Source of the DNA: Leptospira vanthielii serovar Holland str. Waz Holland = ATCC 700522
GTDB taxonomy: Bacteria; Spirochaetota; Leptospiria; Leptospirales; Leptospiraceae
Direction: 5' to 3'
Assembly: GCF_000332455.1 (NCBI RefSeq)
Contig: NZ_AOGY02000014.1
Location: 215,186-279,185, forward strand
DNA: 64,000 bases
Shown here: piece after piece, positions 9,567 through 19,054 of the stretch
Position numbering within the stretch: the first letter of the stretch is position 1
Layout: each line of letters starts with the position of its first letter
Program-made: the position numbers and the translations under genes
Notes under the pieces: model-generated
The model's input: only the letters and a program-made list of their open reading frames with translations
Told to the model about the DNA's origin: nothing
Database searches by the model: none

Positions 9567-12500
9567 TTGAAAAACTTAAAAGAAATTCCTTCAGTTGTTG
9601 GTGAGGACGAATTTTTATCTACTCTGCCAACTAACGAGTTAAAAAAGTTAATTCGTTTATTTGAATTTAGATCTCTTGTTGCAAATGATAGGATAGGAGG
9701 CAGTGAATTAGAGCCAACACCAATCCTAATTGTAGAATCAGGTCGGATTCAGGTTAAATTAAAAATTTATGAAAAAGAACTATTGATTAGAACTTTAACG
9801 GAAGGTTCTTTTTATGGGGTTGCAGAATTTTCTTCGGATTCTTTAAAAAAACAACTATTTCAAGTAGAAGAAAATTCAAAAGTTCGTGTCTTATCACAAG
9901 TCCATTTTTTAAAATTCATCGAGTCGGATAAGAGCAAAAAGCAGTTATGGAATGAATATAAAGAGAATGTACAACTTCGTGATGAATTAAGAATTCATCC
10001 TTATTTTAGAAAACTTTCGAATCCAGAAATTCAAGAGTTATCCAAAGTTTTAGTAAAAAGGAAGATATCTTCCGGTCAAATACTAATGAAAGAAGGAAAC
10101 AAAAGTTCCTCCTTGTTTTTTATTCGATCGGGAAGATTCAAAGTCACTAAATCTACTTGGCAGAAAGATTATTTTTCCTTTGTCGAAGCTGGTTCGGTGT
10201 TAGGTGAAATGGGGGTATTGGAGAAAAAGGCAAGGAATGCAACAGTAACTGCTATAGAAGAAAGTTTTGTTTATGAACTTTCTTCGAAAGATGCTGAAAG
10301 TTTTTTCAAAAAATCAGAAAGTTTATTAATTACCATTCGTTCGATTATGAGCGAGAGGAAACTAAACTTAGGGGATGGTATTGAAGATGATAAATTCGAA
10401 ACAACTTCTGTATATGAAGAAGATAAGTTTCATTTTTTACCTAAGTTAAAATTTTCTCCTCCGCTGCGTAACCAATTAAGATTTCCTTTTTTGTTTCAAG
10501 ATGGTAAATCACAATCTGGTGATGCATGTCGCAAGATGATATTTCGTTATTGGGGATTTTCTTTTGCAGATTATGATGCAGACTCCGCATTTCCAGATTT
10601 TGATCCTGACATTCGACCTAACCACTGGAAAAGTAGTTTCGGAGAAGGAAAAGGAGATTGTTATTTTGTAAATTGGAAAGAACATGAGACAGAATTAAAT
10701 AACAGCCCTGCTATAAACTTTTTCGAAAATTCAAAGTATGTAATCGTGAAGTCCATTGGGTCTAAAAAAATTCTAATCATAGATCCAGAGTATGGCGAGA
10801 TGAGTATTTCTCGAGAAGAGTGGGAACAAAAGTCTTCGAATGTAGTCATCTATTTCATTCCTAAAGTAAAGCCGGATCAAAAATGGGAATGGAAAAATAG
10901 ATTTTTTTCTGGGCTGGCCGAATATTTTTTACCAGCAATCAAATATTTAAAAGCAGGTATTGTTGCTAGTTTTGTGATTAAAGGTTTAGAAGTTTTTATA
11001 CCTTTGGTGAATTTATATTTGATCGATGCTGTTTTGTTACAAGAGAACAAAGAGTTTTTTCTTCCAGTTGTTTTGGTTGTTGTTTTACTTAGTTTTTCTC
11101 AATCCTTCCTTGGATACTTCAGATCGAACGTTATCTTTTTTACAAGCAATCGGGTAAATCAAACGATAGCCATTCGGTTTTTAGTAAAATTGATTTCATT
11201 ACCCATTTCTTTCTTTGAGAGGAATCGAAAAGGAGAAATCCTGAATCGTTGGGAGGAGATTGAATCAGTGATTTTGTTTTTCTCTGACCAAGGGGCAATG
11301 AAAATATTTGACTTAATTTTTAGTTCGTTGGTATTTATTATCTTTCTTTTTCTTTCTCCGTTGTTGTTAGTAATTATTGGCTTTTTAATTTTGCCAGAGA
11401 TGTTAATCCTTCGTGCGCTTACTCCGAAGATCATTGAAGAGACAAAAAAAGAATCACTGAAGAAATCAGAAACTTTAAGTTACTTTATCGAAACTATCCA
11501 TGGATTTGAAACAATCAAAAATCTGGGTGCTACCTATTCCCACCGTTGGGATTTTGAAAAAAGACTAACGACTCAATTGAATTCGGAAGGAAAAAAGCTT
11601 TTTTATTCTAACTTACTTTTCACTAATACTGAGTTTTTTAAACAGATAACAGTTGTGATTGTAATGTTAGTTGGCAGTATTTTGATTCTGAAAGACCAGA
11701 TGACCCTTGGGACCTTGTATGCAATCATTGGTCTTGTGGCTTATATACGAAATCCAATAGTTTCTTTGTATGATGATTTTTTGAAATTTCAAAAAGCCAA
11801 TATGTCTTGGAACCGATTGCGTAGTTTTGAATCTCTGGATAGTGAAATGACCGATAGAGACAATCTATTCAAAGTGGATTTGCCAGAAGTAAAAGGGAAT
11901 ATAGAGTTTAAAAATCTAACTTTTTTTTATGATACATTAAAACCAGAATCAGGAATTCGAAATCTAAAAATTAAAATTCAATCCGGTAAAAAAGTTGCTT
12001 TTGTTGGTCGGAGTGGAAGTGGGAAATCCACAATTTTAAAACTGATACTTGGTCTATACAAACCACAAGAAGGGGAAATTATCATTGATGATGTTTCTTT
12101 GGATGAAATTTGGCTTCCTAGTTTAAGAACAAAAATTGGTGTGCTTTTCCAAGAAAATCCTCTGATTGCGGGAACTGTCAGAGAAAATATTTCGATCACA
12201 AAACCAGAAGCAACACTCAGCGAAGTAGTGGAGGCGGCTAAACTTGCATGTATCCATGACGAAATCGTAAAACTTCCGCTTGGTTATGATACGGAAATCT
12301 CTGAGAGAGGTTTTATCTTTTCGGGTGGGCAAAAACAAAGAGTGTCGCTTGCTCGATTGTTTTTACAAAGACCGAATCTTTTATTGTTGGATGAACCAAC
12401 TGCTTCTTTAGATAAGGAAACGGAGGTTCGGATTCTGTCTCATATAAATTCTGTGTTTGCAGACGCGACCATCATCACAGTGGCCCACAGATTAGATACA

Positions 12501-12629
12501 ATCCGTAATTATGACCAAATTTTTGTATTAGAACGAGGAAAATTGGAAGGAAAGGGTACTCACCGGGAATTACTTTCAAAAGGTGGAATTTACCAATTAC
12601 TTCATTCCAAACAGGAAGCGATCCGATAA
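9567..12629 (+). CDS. cyclic-nucleotide-binding ABC exporter, second subunit (CNB-CNB-C39-like-TMD-NBD)
   Basis: Paralogue of the 5403-8468 product, 1020 residues, TTG start two bases after the adaptor stop. CNB1 (about 25-120) is degenerate; CNB2 (about 145-255) has an intact cassette from G213-E214 to Arg223. A recognisable C39 fold starts at QDGKSQSGDACRKM: Gln311 matches the oxyanion-hole Gln but Ser317 replaces the catalytic Cys, and Lys occupies the His position before VIVKSI, while the Asp of IIDPEYG remains. So it is a non-cleaving C39-like domain. Membrane helices follow (about 440-745) and a complete ATPase: GRSGSGKST, FSGGQKQR, LLLDEPTASLD, AHRLDT. It may pair with the first ABC protein or work separately. 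Confidence 0.88.
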   Translation: MKNLKEIPSVVGEDEFLSTLPTNELKKLIRLFEFRSLVANDRIGGSELEPTPILIVESGRIQVKLKIYEKELLIRTLTEGSFYGVAEFSSDSLKKQLFQVEENSKVRVLSQVHFLKFIESDKSKKQLWNEYKENVQLRDELRIHPYFRKLSNPEIQELSKVLVKRKISSGQILMKEGNKSSSLFFIRSGRFKVTKSTWQKDYFSFVEAGSVLGEMGVLEKKARNATVTAIEESFVYELSSKDAESFFKKSESLLITIRSIMSERKLNLGDGIEDDKFETTSVYEEDKFHFLPKLKFSPPLRNQLRFPFLFQDGKSQSGDACRKMIFRYWGFSFADYDADSAFPDFDPDIRPNHWKSSFGEGKGDCYFVNWKEHETELNNSPAINFFENSKYVIVKSIGSKKILIIDPEYGEMSISREEWEQKSSNVVIYFIPKVKPDQKWEWKNRFFSGLAEYFLPAIKYLKAGIVASFVIKGLEVFIPLVNLYLIDAVLLQENKEFFLPVVLVVVLLSFSQSFLGYFRSNVIFFTSNRVNQTIAIRFLVKLISLPISFFERNRKGEILNRWEEIESVILFFSDQGAMKIFDLIFSSLVFIIFLFLSPLLLVIIGFLILPEMLILRALTPKIIEETKKESLKKSETLSYFIETIHGFETIKNLGATYSHRWDFEKRLTTQLNSEGKKLFYSNLLFTNTEFFKQITVVIVMLVGSILILKDQMTLGTLYAIIGLVAYIRNPIVSLYDDFLKFQKANMSWNRLRSFESLDSEMTDRDNLFKVDLPEVKGNIEFKNLTFFYDTLKPESGIRNLKIKIQSGKKVAFVGRSGSGKSTILKLILGLYKPQEGEIIIDDVSLDEIWLPSLRTKIGVLFQENPLIAGTVRENISITKPEATLSEVVEAAKLACIHDEIVKLPLGYDTEISERGFIFSGGQKQRVSLARLFLQRPNLLLLDEPTASLDKETEVRILSHINSVFADATIITVAHRLDTIRNYDQIFVLERGKLEGKGTHRELLSKGGIYQLLHSKQEAIR

Positions 12630-12637
12630 TTGATTTA

Positions 12638-13996
12638 GTGATTCGTTTTTATTTATATATATTTACTGTTTTTATATCGATTTTTCTGGTTCCCAATTTA
12701 CGGTCAGATTCGGTAGATTTTTATGACTTACCTAAGTTAGTTGGAGAAAAGTCTTATGAATTGAAATTGAAAGAGATGGAGATTGAAAGGAAAAAAGTTG
12801 ATATTGATTCAAAAAATTTACGTTATTTACCTTCCGTCAATTTAGAACATTCCCCTTTCTTCGAATCACTACGAGGAGATGGTTATAATAGAAAGGGTTG
12901 GAGTACATCTTTAAATCTTAATTGGAATTTTCAAGACCAGGGAAATACAGTCCTGACCAATTTGATATTGGAATTGGAATACGAACGACTGTTATTGGAA
13001 TACCGAGCCCTGTATCAAAAAGAGTTATTTGACCAAGCCTTTCAATATGCTGAAACTTTGAAACTCTTAGCATTCTATGATTACGATTTTTCAAATGAAT
13101 CGGATGCGGACAAACAATTTCAAACTGTTCAAAAACTTTACAAACAAGGCATTGAATCTTATTTGGTGACTCAAAACTCCAAAGTAGATTATTTCTTTTA
13201 CAAATACAATGCCATCAAATCGAGATTAGATCAACAGAAAAGCCAGTCCATATTTAGGAGAAAGTTTTTATTAAAAGATGTTTCTTTAAAAGAAATTCCG
13301 GAACGTGATTACAAAATCCTTCCTTTAGAATCTACTTTATCCGAATATGAAAAGAACCTAACGGATCTAAATTTTGATATTATCCTAACTATCAACCAAG
13401 TTAAGATATTAGAAGTTCAGAAGTTGGTTAGGTTTAACGAACTTTGGGTCCCTGATTTTTTTGTGAATGTTTACAACCAGTCTAATCGGGAATCATTTTC
13501 GGGTTTGAGTGGTACATGGGCCAATTCCATGGAAGTTTATGATTATAGCCGAAATGATTTCAGCCGGTATGCGAGGTCTTCAGATACAGACTTTAATGTT
13601 GGCGGTAATTTTGGTTTTAGATTTCCTTTGTTCAATCGTTGGTTGTCCAAAAACGAATTTGATAAATCCAAAATTGAAATCAAATTAGCAAAATCTCAAT
13701 CGCAGTTTTTACGCGAGAATACTGGATTGTATCTTTTTGAATTGGTCCAACAACATAACAACTTAGTAGAGTTGTATGATATTTCGCGTGAAAGTAAACG
13801 AATTGCTGAAGAGAATTATCAAATTATGGAAAAAGCCTATAAAACTGGTTCTGCTTCCATTATCGAATTGCAAACGGTTGATAGGCGACTTCGTGATGTA
13901 ATGCGAAATGAAATTCAAAACCGTTATGATTTAATCCAACTGAGACTTCAGATAGGTCTTCTCTTAGGAGATACAATGAAGTTTCTAAATAATTAA
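12638..13996 (+). CDS. TolC-type outer-membrane efflux protein
   Basis: Outer-membrane channel of 452 residues with an N-terminal signal peptide (hydrophobic residues about 4-20, likely cleavage near NLRSDS). The body is two long alpha-helical repeats, with coiled-coil charged stretches (YELKLKEMEIERKKVDID and the later ELVQQHNNLVELYDISRES) as in TolC/OEP proteins, and the conserved C-terminal GSASIIELQTVDRRLRD element. It starts with GTG eight bases after the second ABC gene and completes an inner membrane-periplasm-outer membrane export path. The final bases overlap the stop of a convergent lipoprotein gene. Confidence 0.86.
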   Translation: MIRFYLYIFTVFISIFLVPNLRSDSVDFYDLPKLVGEKSYELKLKEMEIERKKVDIDSKNLRYLPSVNLEHSPFFESLRGDGYNRKGWSTSLNLNWNFQDQGNTVLTNLILELEYERLLLEYRALYQKELFDQAFQYAETLKLLAFYDYDFSNESDADKQFQTVQKLYKQGIESYLVTQNSKVDYFFYKYNAIKSRLDQQKSQSIFRRKFLLKDVSLKEIPERDYKILPLESTLSEYEKNLTDLNFDIILTINQVKILEVQKLVRFNELWVPDFFVNVYNQSNRESFSGLSGTWANSMEVYDYSRNDFSRYARSSDTDFNVGGNFGFRFPLFNRWLSKNEFDKSKIEIKLAKSQSQFLRENTGLYLFELVQQHNNLVELYDISRESKRIAEENYQIMEKAYKTGSASIIELQTVDRRLRDVMRNEIQNRYDLIQLRLQIGLLLGDTMKFLNN

Positions 13997-14355
13997 AGAT
14001 CTGTCGGCCGAGTTTCAGTTTGCTCGGAATTGGTTTCTCTAATCCCACACCTATCTTTTTTCCATTGGCTTAGAATTTCATCCGATCTGACCTTATTTTT
14101 GTAATGAATATAAGGTGTGGTGAGAATCGGTAAAAGAAAAATCGGGGACAATGCCGAATGAATTAAGGAAAGAGTGATAACAAGTCCCAATGTCAATGAG
14201 TTGTCATCAAATACTTCAGTGGCCTGTCGTTTGGTTTGAAAATAATAGGCTAAACAATCTTCTGTATGATTTGCCGGTTGGAAAGGAATGCTCACGCAAC
14301 CGCCGAAACTAATCAAGTTTAAGATTATAATGATTCGGATAAATTTTGGATACAT
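13993..14355 (-). CDS. small putative lipoprotein, function unknown
   Basis: Product of 120 residues with a signal peptide ending in the lipobox-like ISFGGC (Cys20), so it is likely lipidated. A second hydrophobic stretch at about 55-80 (LGLVITLSLIHSALSPIFLLPIL) suggests one membrane-spanning hairpin. It overlaps the upstream 14325-14900 gene by 31 bases, indicating co-transcription and probably coupled translation. No family recognised. The two lipoproteins could form a unit at the outer membrane, but nothing in the sequence states their role. Confidence 0.7.
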   Translation of the reverse strand: MYPKFIRIIIILNLISFGGCVSIPFQPANHTEDCLAYYFQTKRQATEVFDDNSLTLGLVITLSLIHSALSPIFLLPILTTPYIHYKNKVRSDEILSQWKKDRCGIRETNSEQTETRPTDL

Positions 14356-14900
14356 GATCTAACAGCTTCTAAGTTTGTTTCTTCAATCATTCGATGGAAG
14401 TTTCTGACTTTATAGAGTCCATACAGGAATTCATGAGTTTCCCCTTTTTTTGTAATGGTCTCTTCTTTCAGAAGGGATTTGTTTTTAAAAAAACTATATT
14501 TAAATTCGACTTTATATTCTGCCTCTCTGTATTGGATGGGCCAAATTCCTGTGAATGGCCACAAAACTGGCCAAGTGTACCACCAATTGTATTTGTCATT
14601 ATAATGAGTTTTCATTTCTATATCAATGGTGTAAAAATCGGATGTTGTTTTGGGATCAAGTTCCGTTACAACATTTGAAAATAAACCTGAAGATGTTAGG
14701 TGACCTTTCAGAGCCATTCGCCATGCGTCTGTATACACTCCACGGTCGGCAGAAATGATTTCAAATTTACCAATCACTAAAGGAAGGTTTGTTTGTGTTC
14801 GGTTTGTATTTCCATTAGGCGAAGGGGGTGGCACCTGGCGCAAATCGACAGCGCAATGAAATAACAAAAGAAAAGGTACGTAATAGGCAAAAGATCTCAT
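14325..14900 (-). CDS. putative lipoprotein, function unknown
   Basis: Product of 191 residues. The N-terminus MRSFAYYVPFLLLFHCAVDL is a short lipoprotein signal with Cys16. After a Pro/Asn-rich linker (PPPSPNGNTNRTQ) comes a folded domain with many aromatic residues (YNWWYTWPVLWPFTGIWPIQYREAEY). The middle phrase ALKGHLTSSGLFSNVVTE is reminiscent of proteins that combine peptides into a periplasmic beta domain, but I do not recognise the family. Overlaps the next lipoprotein gene by 31 bases. Confidence 0.72.
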   Translation of the reverse strand: MRSFAYYVPFLLLFHCAVDLRQVPPPSPNGNTNRTQTNLPLVIGKFEIISADRGVYTDAWRMALKGHLTSSGLFSNVVTELDPKTTSDFYTIDIEMKTHYNDKYNWWYTWPVLWPFTGIWPIQYREAEYKVEFKYSFFKNKSLLKEETITKKGETHEFLYGLYKVRNFHRMIEETNLEAVRSCIQNLSESL

Positions 14901-14941
14901 TATTCAGTTGTTCAGTGTAAGGGTTTTTTTGAATGGATCAA

Positions 14942-16240
14942 TCAATTTTCCTTATGTTTATAGATTTGGATATGGTTTTCTATCACCATTTCCCATTTAT
15001 ATTCCTTTGGAAGTGCTACGGGCGGAGACTGATTTTGAAATTGATAGAAAACAAAATAATCGGCTGAATAATCCCTATTTGGTAAATAAAATTGAACTTC
15101 ACTCCGGTTGGAAAGATACTGCGGTACATTCGAAACGACCGATTTATTAGGAAACAAATTACGAAGGGTGGCCACATCTTTTGTAGAAACACCGGGGTTC
15201 ATATATTCTTTTTTATAGGAAAAAGATTTGGAAAAAGGACCAAAACAAAAAAATAGAGCTGTTGATACGAGTAAGGTAGTTCCACCAAATAAAAGTTTTG
15301 ATTTATAAGAAAGCCGATCCATAACTTCGAGGAAGCTCATTATGATGATGGGAACAGCAATAAAAATATGGTGCGTGAATGGAGTTTTGTTCACTTCATA
15401 GGATGATAAAAGAGAATACAAGAGATAGGGAGCTAAACATAGTATTAGTTTATTCTTAAATTGAATAAATAAAAACGGCAAGTTTAGAAATAAAAAAAGA
15501 TAGGGAAACAAATGTAAGTTTTGTAAAGCAGTGATTGGATTTTGATAACGTTCCCAGTGGGCAGGAACTTGACTACTCAGTGTCGGACTTCTTAACTCAC
15601 TGAGTAGAAAAATACAGAAGAGAAAGTAAACAAAAGATACAACTCCGATCCAAAGACTTTCTTTCTTTTGTGATTTCGATTTAACCAAGGAAAAAACAAT
15701 CCAAACCAAAGCACATTCCTCTTTGGCAAATAAACTTAAAATAAAGAAAAGGATCCAAAAGGGAGATTTTTGTTTCCAGAAATAATCGAACAAAAAAAAT
15801 AAAGGAATCCAAATGACTTCAGGATGGAAATCAAAAATTTGAATCCAGTAAATCGGTAAAAATAGACCATATAACAAAGGATAGGTCCATTGATGGAATG
15901 TATCTTTTTTATACAGAGGTAGAATTAGAATGGGAAGACTCAAAACAAAAGATTGGAAGAAGAGTAAGGTTTCCACAAATGGGAAGATTCCATACAACAG
16001 AGATAAGGGATAGATATACCAATTGATATGGTCGGCAAAGTAATGGTGTAAATTGCCATCAATCCCAATAGAAGTGACTGCTTCTGCCTTATGGACTAAA
16101 TTATAAAAAAGATTTTCAAAGAGACCAAGATCCACTCCCGCACCGATATGTTGATAACGAAAGATAGATCTTTCTGATAAAAAATAAAATACAAACATCC
16201 ACAAAAGAAAGGATGGCAAGTGGTGCGGAATACGTTTCAT
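14942..16240 (-). CDS. DUF2079-family polytopic membrane protein
   Basis: Integral membrane protein of 432 residues with about ten hydrophobic helices. The N-terminal part has the DUF2079 pattern: an aspartate segment (GAGVDLGLFENLFYNLVH), a periplasmic HHYFADHINWYIYPLSLLY block, and FDFHPEVIWIPLFF. The family is thought to resemble GT-C glycosyltransferases, but no activity is established. The start lies two bases after the FAD oxidoreductase stop, so it is the last gene of a chrA-FAD-DUF2079 unit. A role in cell-envelope glycosylation is only inference. Confidence 0.8.
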   Translation of the reverse strand: MKRIPHHLPSFLLWMFVFYFLSERSIFRYQHIGAGVDLGLFENLFYNLVHKAEAVTSIGIDGNLHHYFADHINWYIYPLSLLYGIFPFVETLLFFQSFVLSLPILILPLYKKDTFHQWTYPLLYGLFLPIYWIQIFDFHPEVIWIPLFFLFDYFWKQKSPFWILFFILSLFAKEECALVWIVFSLVKSKSQKKESLWIGVVSFVYFLFCIFLLSELRSPTLSSQVPAHWERYQNPITALQNLHLFPYLFLFLNLPFLFIQFKNKLILCLAPYLLYSLLSSYEVNKTPFTHHIFIAVPIIIMSFLEVMDRLSYKSKLLFGGTTLLVSTALFFCFGPFSKSFSYKKEYMNPGVSTKDVATLRNLFPNKSVVSNVPQYLSNRSEVQFYLPNRDYSADYFVFYQFQNQSPPVALPKEYKWEMVIENHIQIYKHKEN

Positions 16241-16242
16241 TT

Positions 16243-17805
16243 TTACTTTGTAAAACTACCAGTGAGTGCAGCTTCCGCACATTTCATTCCATCAATGGCT
16301 GCAGAGACAATCCCTCCCGCATAACCTGCACCTTCACCGCAAGGAAATAATCCTTTAATACGTATATGTTCCAATGTGTCTGGATCTCTCGGAATTTGGA
16401 TGGGAGAAGAAGTGCGTGTTTCTGGTGCATGGATGATGGCTTCGTTAGTGAAGTATCCTTTCATTGAGGACTCAAATTCTTGAAATCCTTTTTTCAGAGA
16501 GTCAGAGATGAGTGGTGGAAGTAAATCAGAAAGTGATACGGAGACAAGACCTGGTGTATACGAAGTTTTTGGTAGATCAGTGGAGATTCTATCCTTTGTG
16601 AAATCAACCATTCGTTGAGCTGGGGCTTTTTGTGTTCCCCCATTCATTTGGAAAGCTTTCTGTTCGATTGCCGATTGGTATTTTAGAGCAGAAAAGACTC
16701 CAAAAGATTCAAATAGTTTGAAGTCGTCAAATCGAAGTTCTACGACAATGCCGGAATTTGCTGTAGGACGAGAACGTTCCGCACTCGACCAACCATTAGT
16801 GACAACTTCTCCTGGTTTGGTGGCGCAAGGTGCAATCACTCCACCAGGACACATACAAAAGCTATACACACCACGACCATTAATTTGTTTCACAAGAGAG
16901 TATTCTGAGGCAGGTAATAATGGATTTTTGACATCACAATGGTATTGAATGGAATCGATCAAACTTTGTGGGTGTTCCACTCGAACACCAATGGCCAGAG
17001 GTTTTGTTTGGATTTCGATTCCTTTTTCGTAGAGAAGTTCAAACATCTCTCTACCAGAGTGGCCTGTGGCAATGATGATATTTTTTGCCATCCACTTATC
17101 CCCTGTGAGAGATTTCACTCCCGTGATGGAATTTCCTGATAGAATTAAGTCGGTGATCCGTGTTTGAAAGTGGATTTCTCCACCAGACGAAAGAATACAT
17201 TCTCTTATATTTTGAATGATCCGTGGGAGTTTGTTTGTCCCAATATGAGGATGTGCATCCACTAGTATCTGTTTGGTGGCCCCAAAGGTTACAAGATATT
17301 CTAAAACCTTACGGATATTTCCTCTTTTTTTGGATCTAGTATAAAGTTTTCCATCAGAATATGTACCGGCTCCGCCTTCTCCAAAACAATAATTCGAATC
17401 TTCGTTTACGATATGATGGACATTGATCCCTCGAAGGTCTTCAATACGATCTTTGACATTTTTTCCTCGTTCCAGGATGATCGGCTTTTTCCCTAATTCT
17501 AATACACGTAAGGCGGCAAATAATCCTGCAGGACCAGCACCGATGATAAGCACAGGTTCTTCTAAACTTACATTGGGAAAACTAGGAATTGTATATTCCA
17601 AAGGAATAAAATCTTCGTTTATATACACATCCAATCGCAATTGGAAGAGAACATTCCTTTGTCTCGCATCAATCGAACGTGATGTGCATTCAATATGTTT
17701 AATGGATGTTTTTGGAATTTTATTTTGTTTGGAAACAAATTGTAAGAGATGGTCTGGGTTTGTAGCAATCTCAGGAGTCACTCTGACATTTAATTCTAGT
17801 TTCAC
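16243..17805 (-). CDS. NAD(P)/FAD-dependent oxidoreductase (COG2509-type)
   Basis: Cytoplasmic flavoprotein of 520 residues. After about 85 residues of N-terminal domain the dinucleotide motif VLIIGAGPAGLFAALRVLELGKK appears, followed by GEGGAGTYSDGKLYTRSKKRG, IIATGHSGREMFE and a C-terminal FAD-contact stretch GLFPCGEGAGYAGGIVSAAIDG. This layout matches the uncharacterised FAD-dependent dehydrogenases whose substrate is unknown. The gene sits 17 bases downstream of chrA and two bases upstream of the DUF2079 gene. A chromate-related function is suggested only by position. Confidence 0.88.
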   Translation of the reverse strand: MKLELNVRVTPEIATNPDHLLQFVSKQNKIPKTSIKHIECTSRSIDARQRNVLFQLRLDVYINEDFIPLEYTIPSFPNVSLEEPVLIIGAGPAGLFAALRVLELGKKPIILERGKNVKDRIEDLRGINVHHIVNEDSNYCFGEGGAGTYSDGKLYTRSKKRGNIRKVLEYLVTFGATKQILVDAHPHIGTNKLPRIIQNIRECILSSGGEIHFQTRITDLILSGNSITGVKSLTGDKWMAKNIIIATGHSGREMFELLYEKGIEIQTKPLAIGVRVEHPQSLIDSIQYHCDVKNPLLPASEYSLVKQINGRGVYSFCMCPGGVIAPCATKPGEVVTNGWSSAERSRPTANSGIVVELRFDDFKLFESFGVFSALKYQSAIEQKAFQMNGGTQKAPAQRMVDFTKDRISTDLPKTSYTPGLVSVSLSDLLPPLISDSLKKGFQEFESSMKGYFTNEAIIHAPETRTSSPIQIPRDPDTLEHIRIKGLFPCGEGAGYAGGIVSAAIDGMKCAEAALTGSFTK

Positions 17806-17822
17806 GGGAGATTTTTCCTAAT

Positions 17823-19001
17823 TTAGAAATTCAAACCAAAACCAAACAAAGCGCAAAGCCCTACAATGACCCAGGAAGGAAGTTTCCAATACATAAGTAA
17901 AACAAACCCAAGCGCAAATACAACAAAATCATATCGATTGAAGATGGCTTCTGTCCAAACAGGAGAATACAATGCAGCAAAAAGTAAACCAACAACAACA
18001 GCATTGATTCCTGCCATGGATTGTTTTAACCAAGTTTCCTTTCGAAATCTTTCCCAAATAGGAAGGACTCCGATGATGAGTAAATATGCTGGTAAAAAAG
18101 CGGCAACCAAACAAAAGATCCCACCCCAGATCCCATTCGGTGTTATTTGAGATACCGTTCCAAGATAAGCAGTAAAAGTAAACAGTGGCCCAGGGATGGC
18201 TTGTGCTGCACCGTAACCCACCATAAACATTTGGTTCGATACCAAACCTGTTGTGACTACCTCTTCTTTGAGTAGCGGCAGTACAACATGTCCTCCACCA
18301 AACACTAAAGAACCTACACGAAAGAAACTATCAAAGATTCGTAAGGACTGATTTTGTAGAAAGTTGGAGAGAAAGGGAAGAAAAAATAAGATTAGGAAAA
18401 AAATGGTAAGCAATGTGTAAGAGTAGAGATGAGAAATTTTAAATCCAGAAGGGGAATGAGGGAGACCAGCTTCGTTTTTTAAAAAGAAAAATCCGAAAAT
18501 ACCACCTAACAAAATAGGAAGTATCTGGCCAAATGTTCCACCAATGGCAACAGATAAAACCAATGCGAGCAGTGCCAAACTGATCCTTTCTTTATCGGGA
18601 CAAAGTTTTACACCCATAGACCAAACCGCATGAGAAACCACCACCACGGCAGCAATTTTGAATCCATGTAAAACACCTTGGTTCCAAAATTCGGGATACA
18701 AACCAACACCTAACCCAAAAAGAATCATAAGGACTGCGGAGGGAAGTGTGAAAGCAAACCAAGCAAGGATCCCACCTGTAATTCCTCCGCGAATTTGTCC
18801 AATGGCAATTCCCACTTGGCTACTGGCAGGGCCCGGTAAAAACTGAGAAAGAGCAACTAAGTCTGCATAGGCGGAATATGTAATCCATTTTCTCTTTTCT
18901 ACAAATTCATGTTGGAAGTAACCCAAATGGGCGATAGGGCCTCCAAAGGAAGTACATCCCAAAATCAAAAAAGTTTTGAATAGATCCCAATATAGATTCA
19001 T
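17823..19001 (-). CDS. chrA: chromate transporter, CHR family (long form)
   Basis: Inner-membrane protein of 392 residues with two homologous halves, the bidomain form of the CHR superfamily. The first half has GCTSFGGPIAHLGYFQHEFVEKRKW and ALSQFLPGPASSQVGIAIG; the second repeats the motif as VGSLVFGGGHVVLPLLKEEVV and QAIPGPLFTFTAYLG. Proton-coupled chromate efflux is the known role of characterised members, but many family members are untested for chromate. Starts the probable chrA-FAD-DUF2079 unit; the PaiB gene ends 53 bases upstream. Confidence 0.92.
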   Translation of the reverse strand: MNLYWDLFKTFLILGCTSFGGPIAHLGYFQHEFVEKRKWITYSAYADLVALSQFLPGPASSQVGIAIGQIRGGITGGILAWFAFTLPSAVLMILFGLGVGLYPEFWNQGVLHGFKIAAVVVVSHAVWSMGVKLCPDKERISLALLALVLSVAIGGTFGQILPILLGGIFGFFFLKNEAGLPHSPSGFKISHLYSYTLLTIFFLILFFLPFLSNFLQNQSLRIFDSFFRVGSLVFGGGHVVLPLLKEEVVTTGLVSNQMFMVGYGAAQAIPGPLFTFTAYLGTVSQITPNGIWGGIFCLVAAFLPAYLLIIGVLPIWERFRKETWLKQSMAGINAVVVGLLFAALYSPVWTEAIFNRYDFVVFALGFVLLMYWKLPSWVIVGLCALFGFGLNF

Positions 19002-19054
19002 AGATTTTTTTCAACTATCCGATACTAAAGTGTTAAGAGTTTAATTCTTATTTC

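Noticed and set aside
5403..12629. Active C39 bacteriocin-processing exporters
   Set aside because: Both lack the catalytic Cys and His, and no double-glycine leader peptide gene was found nearby.
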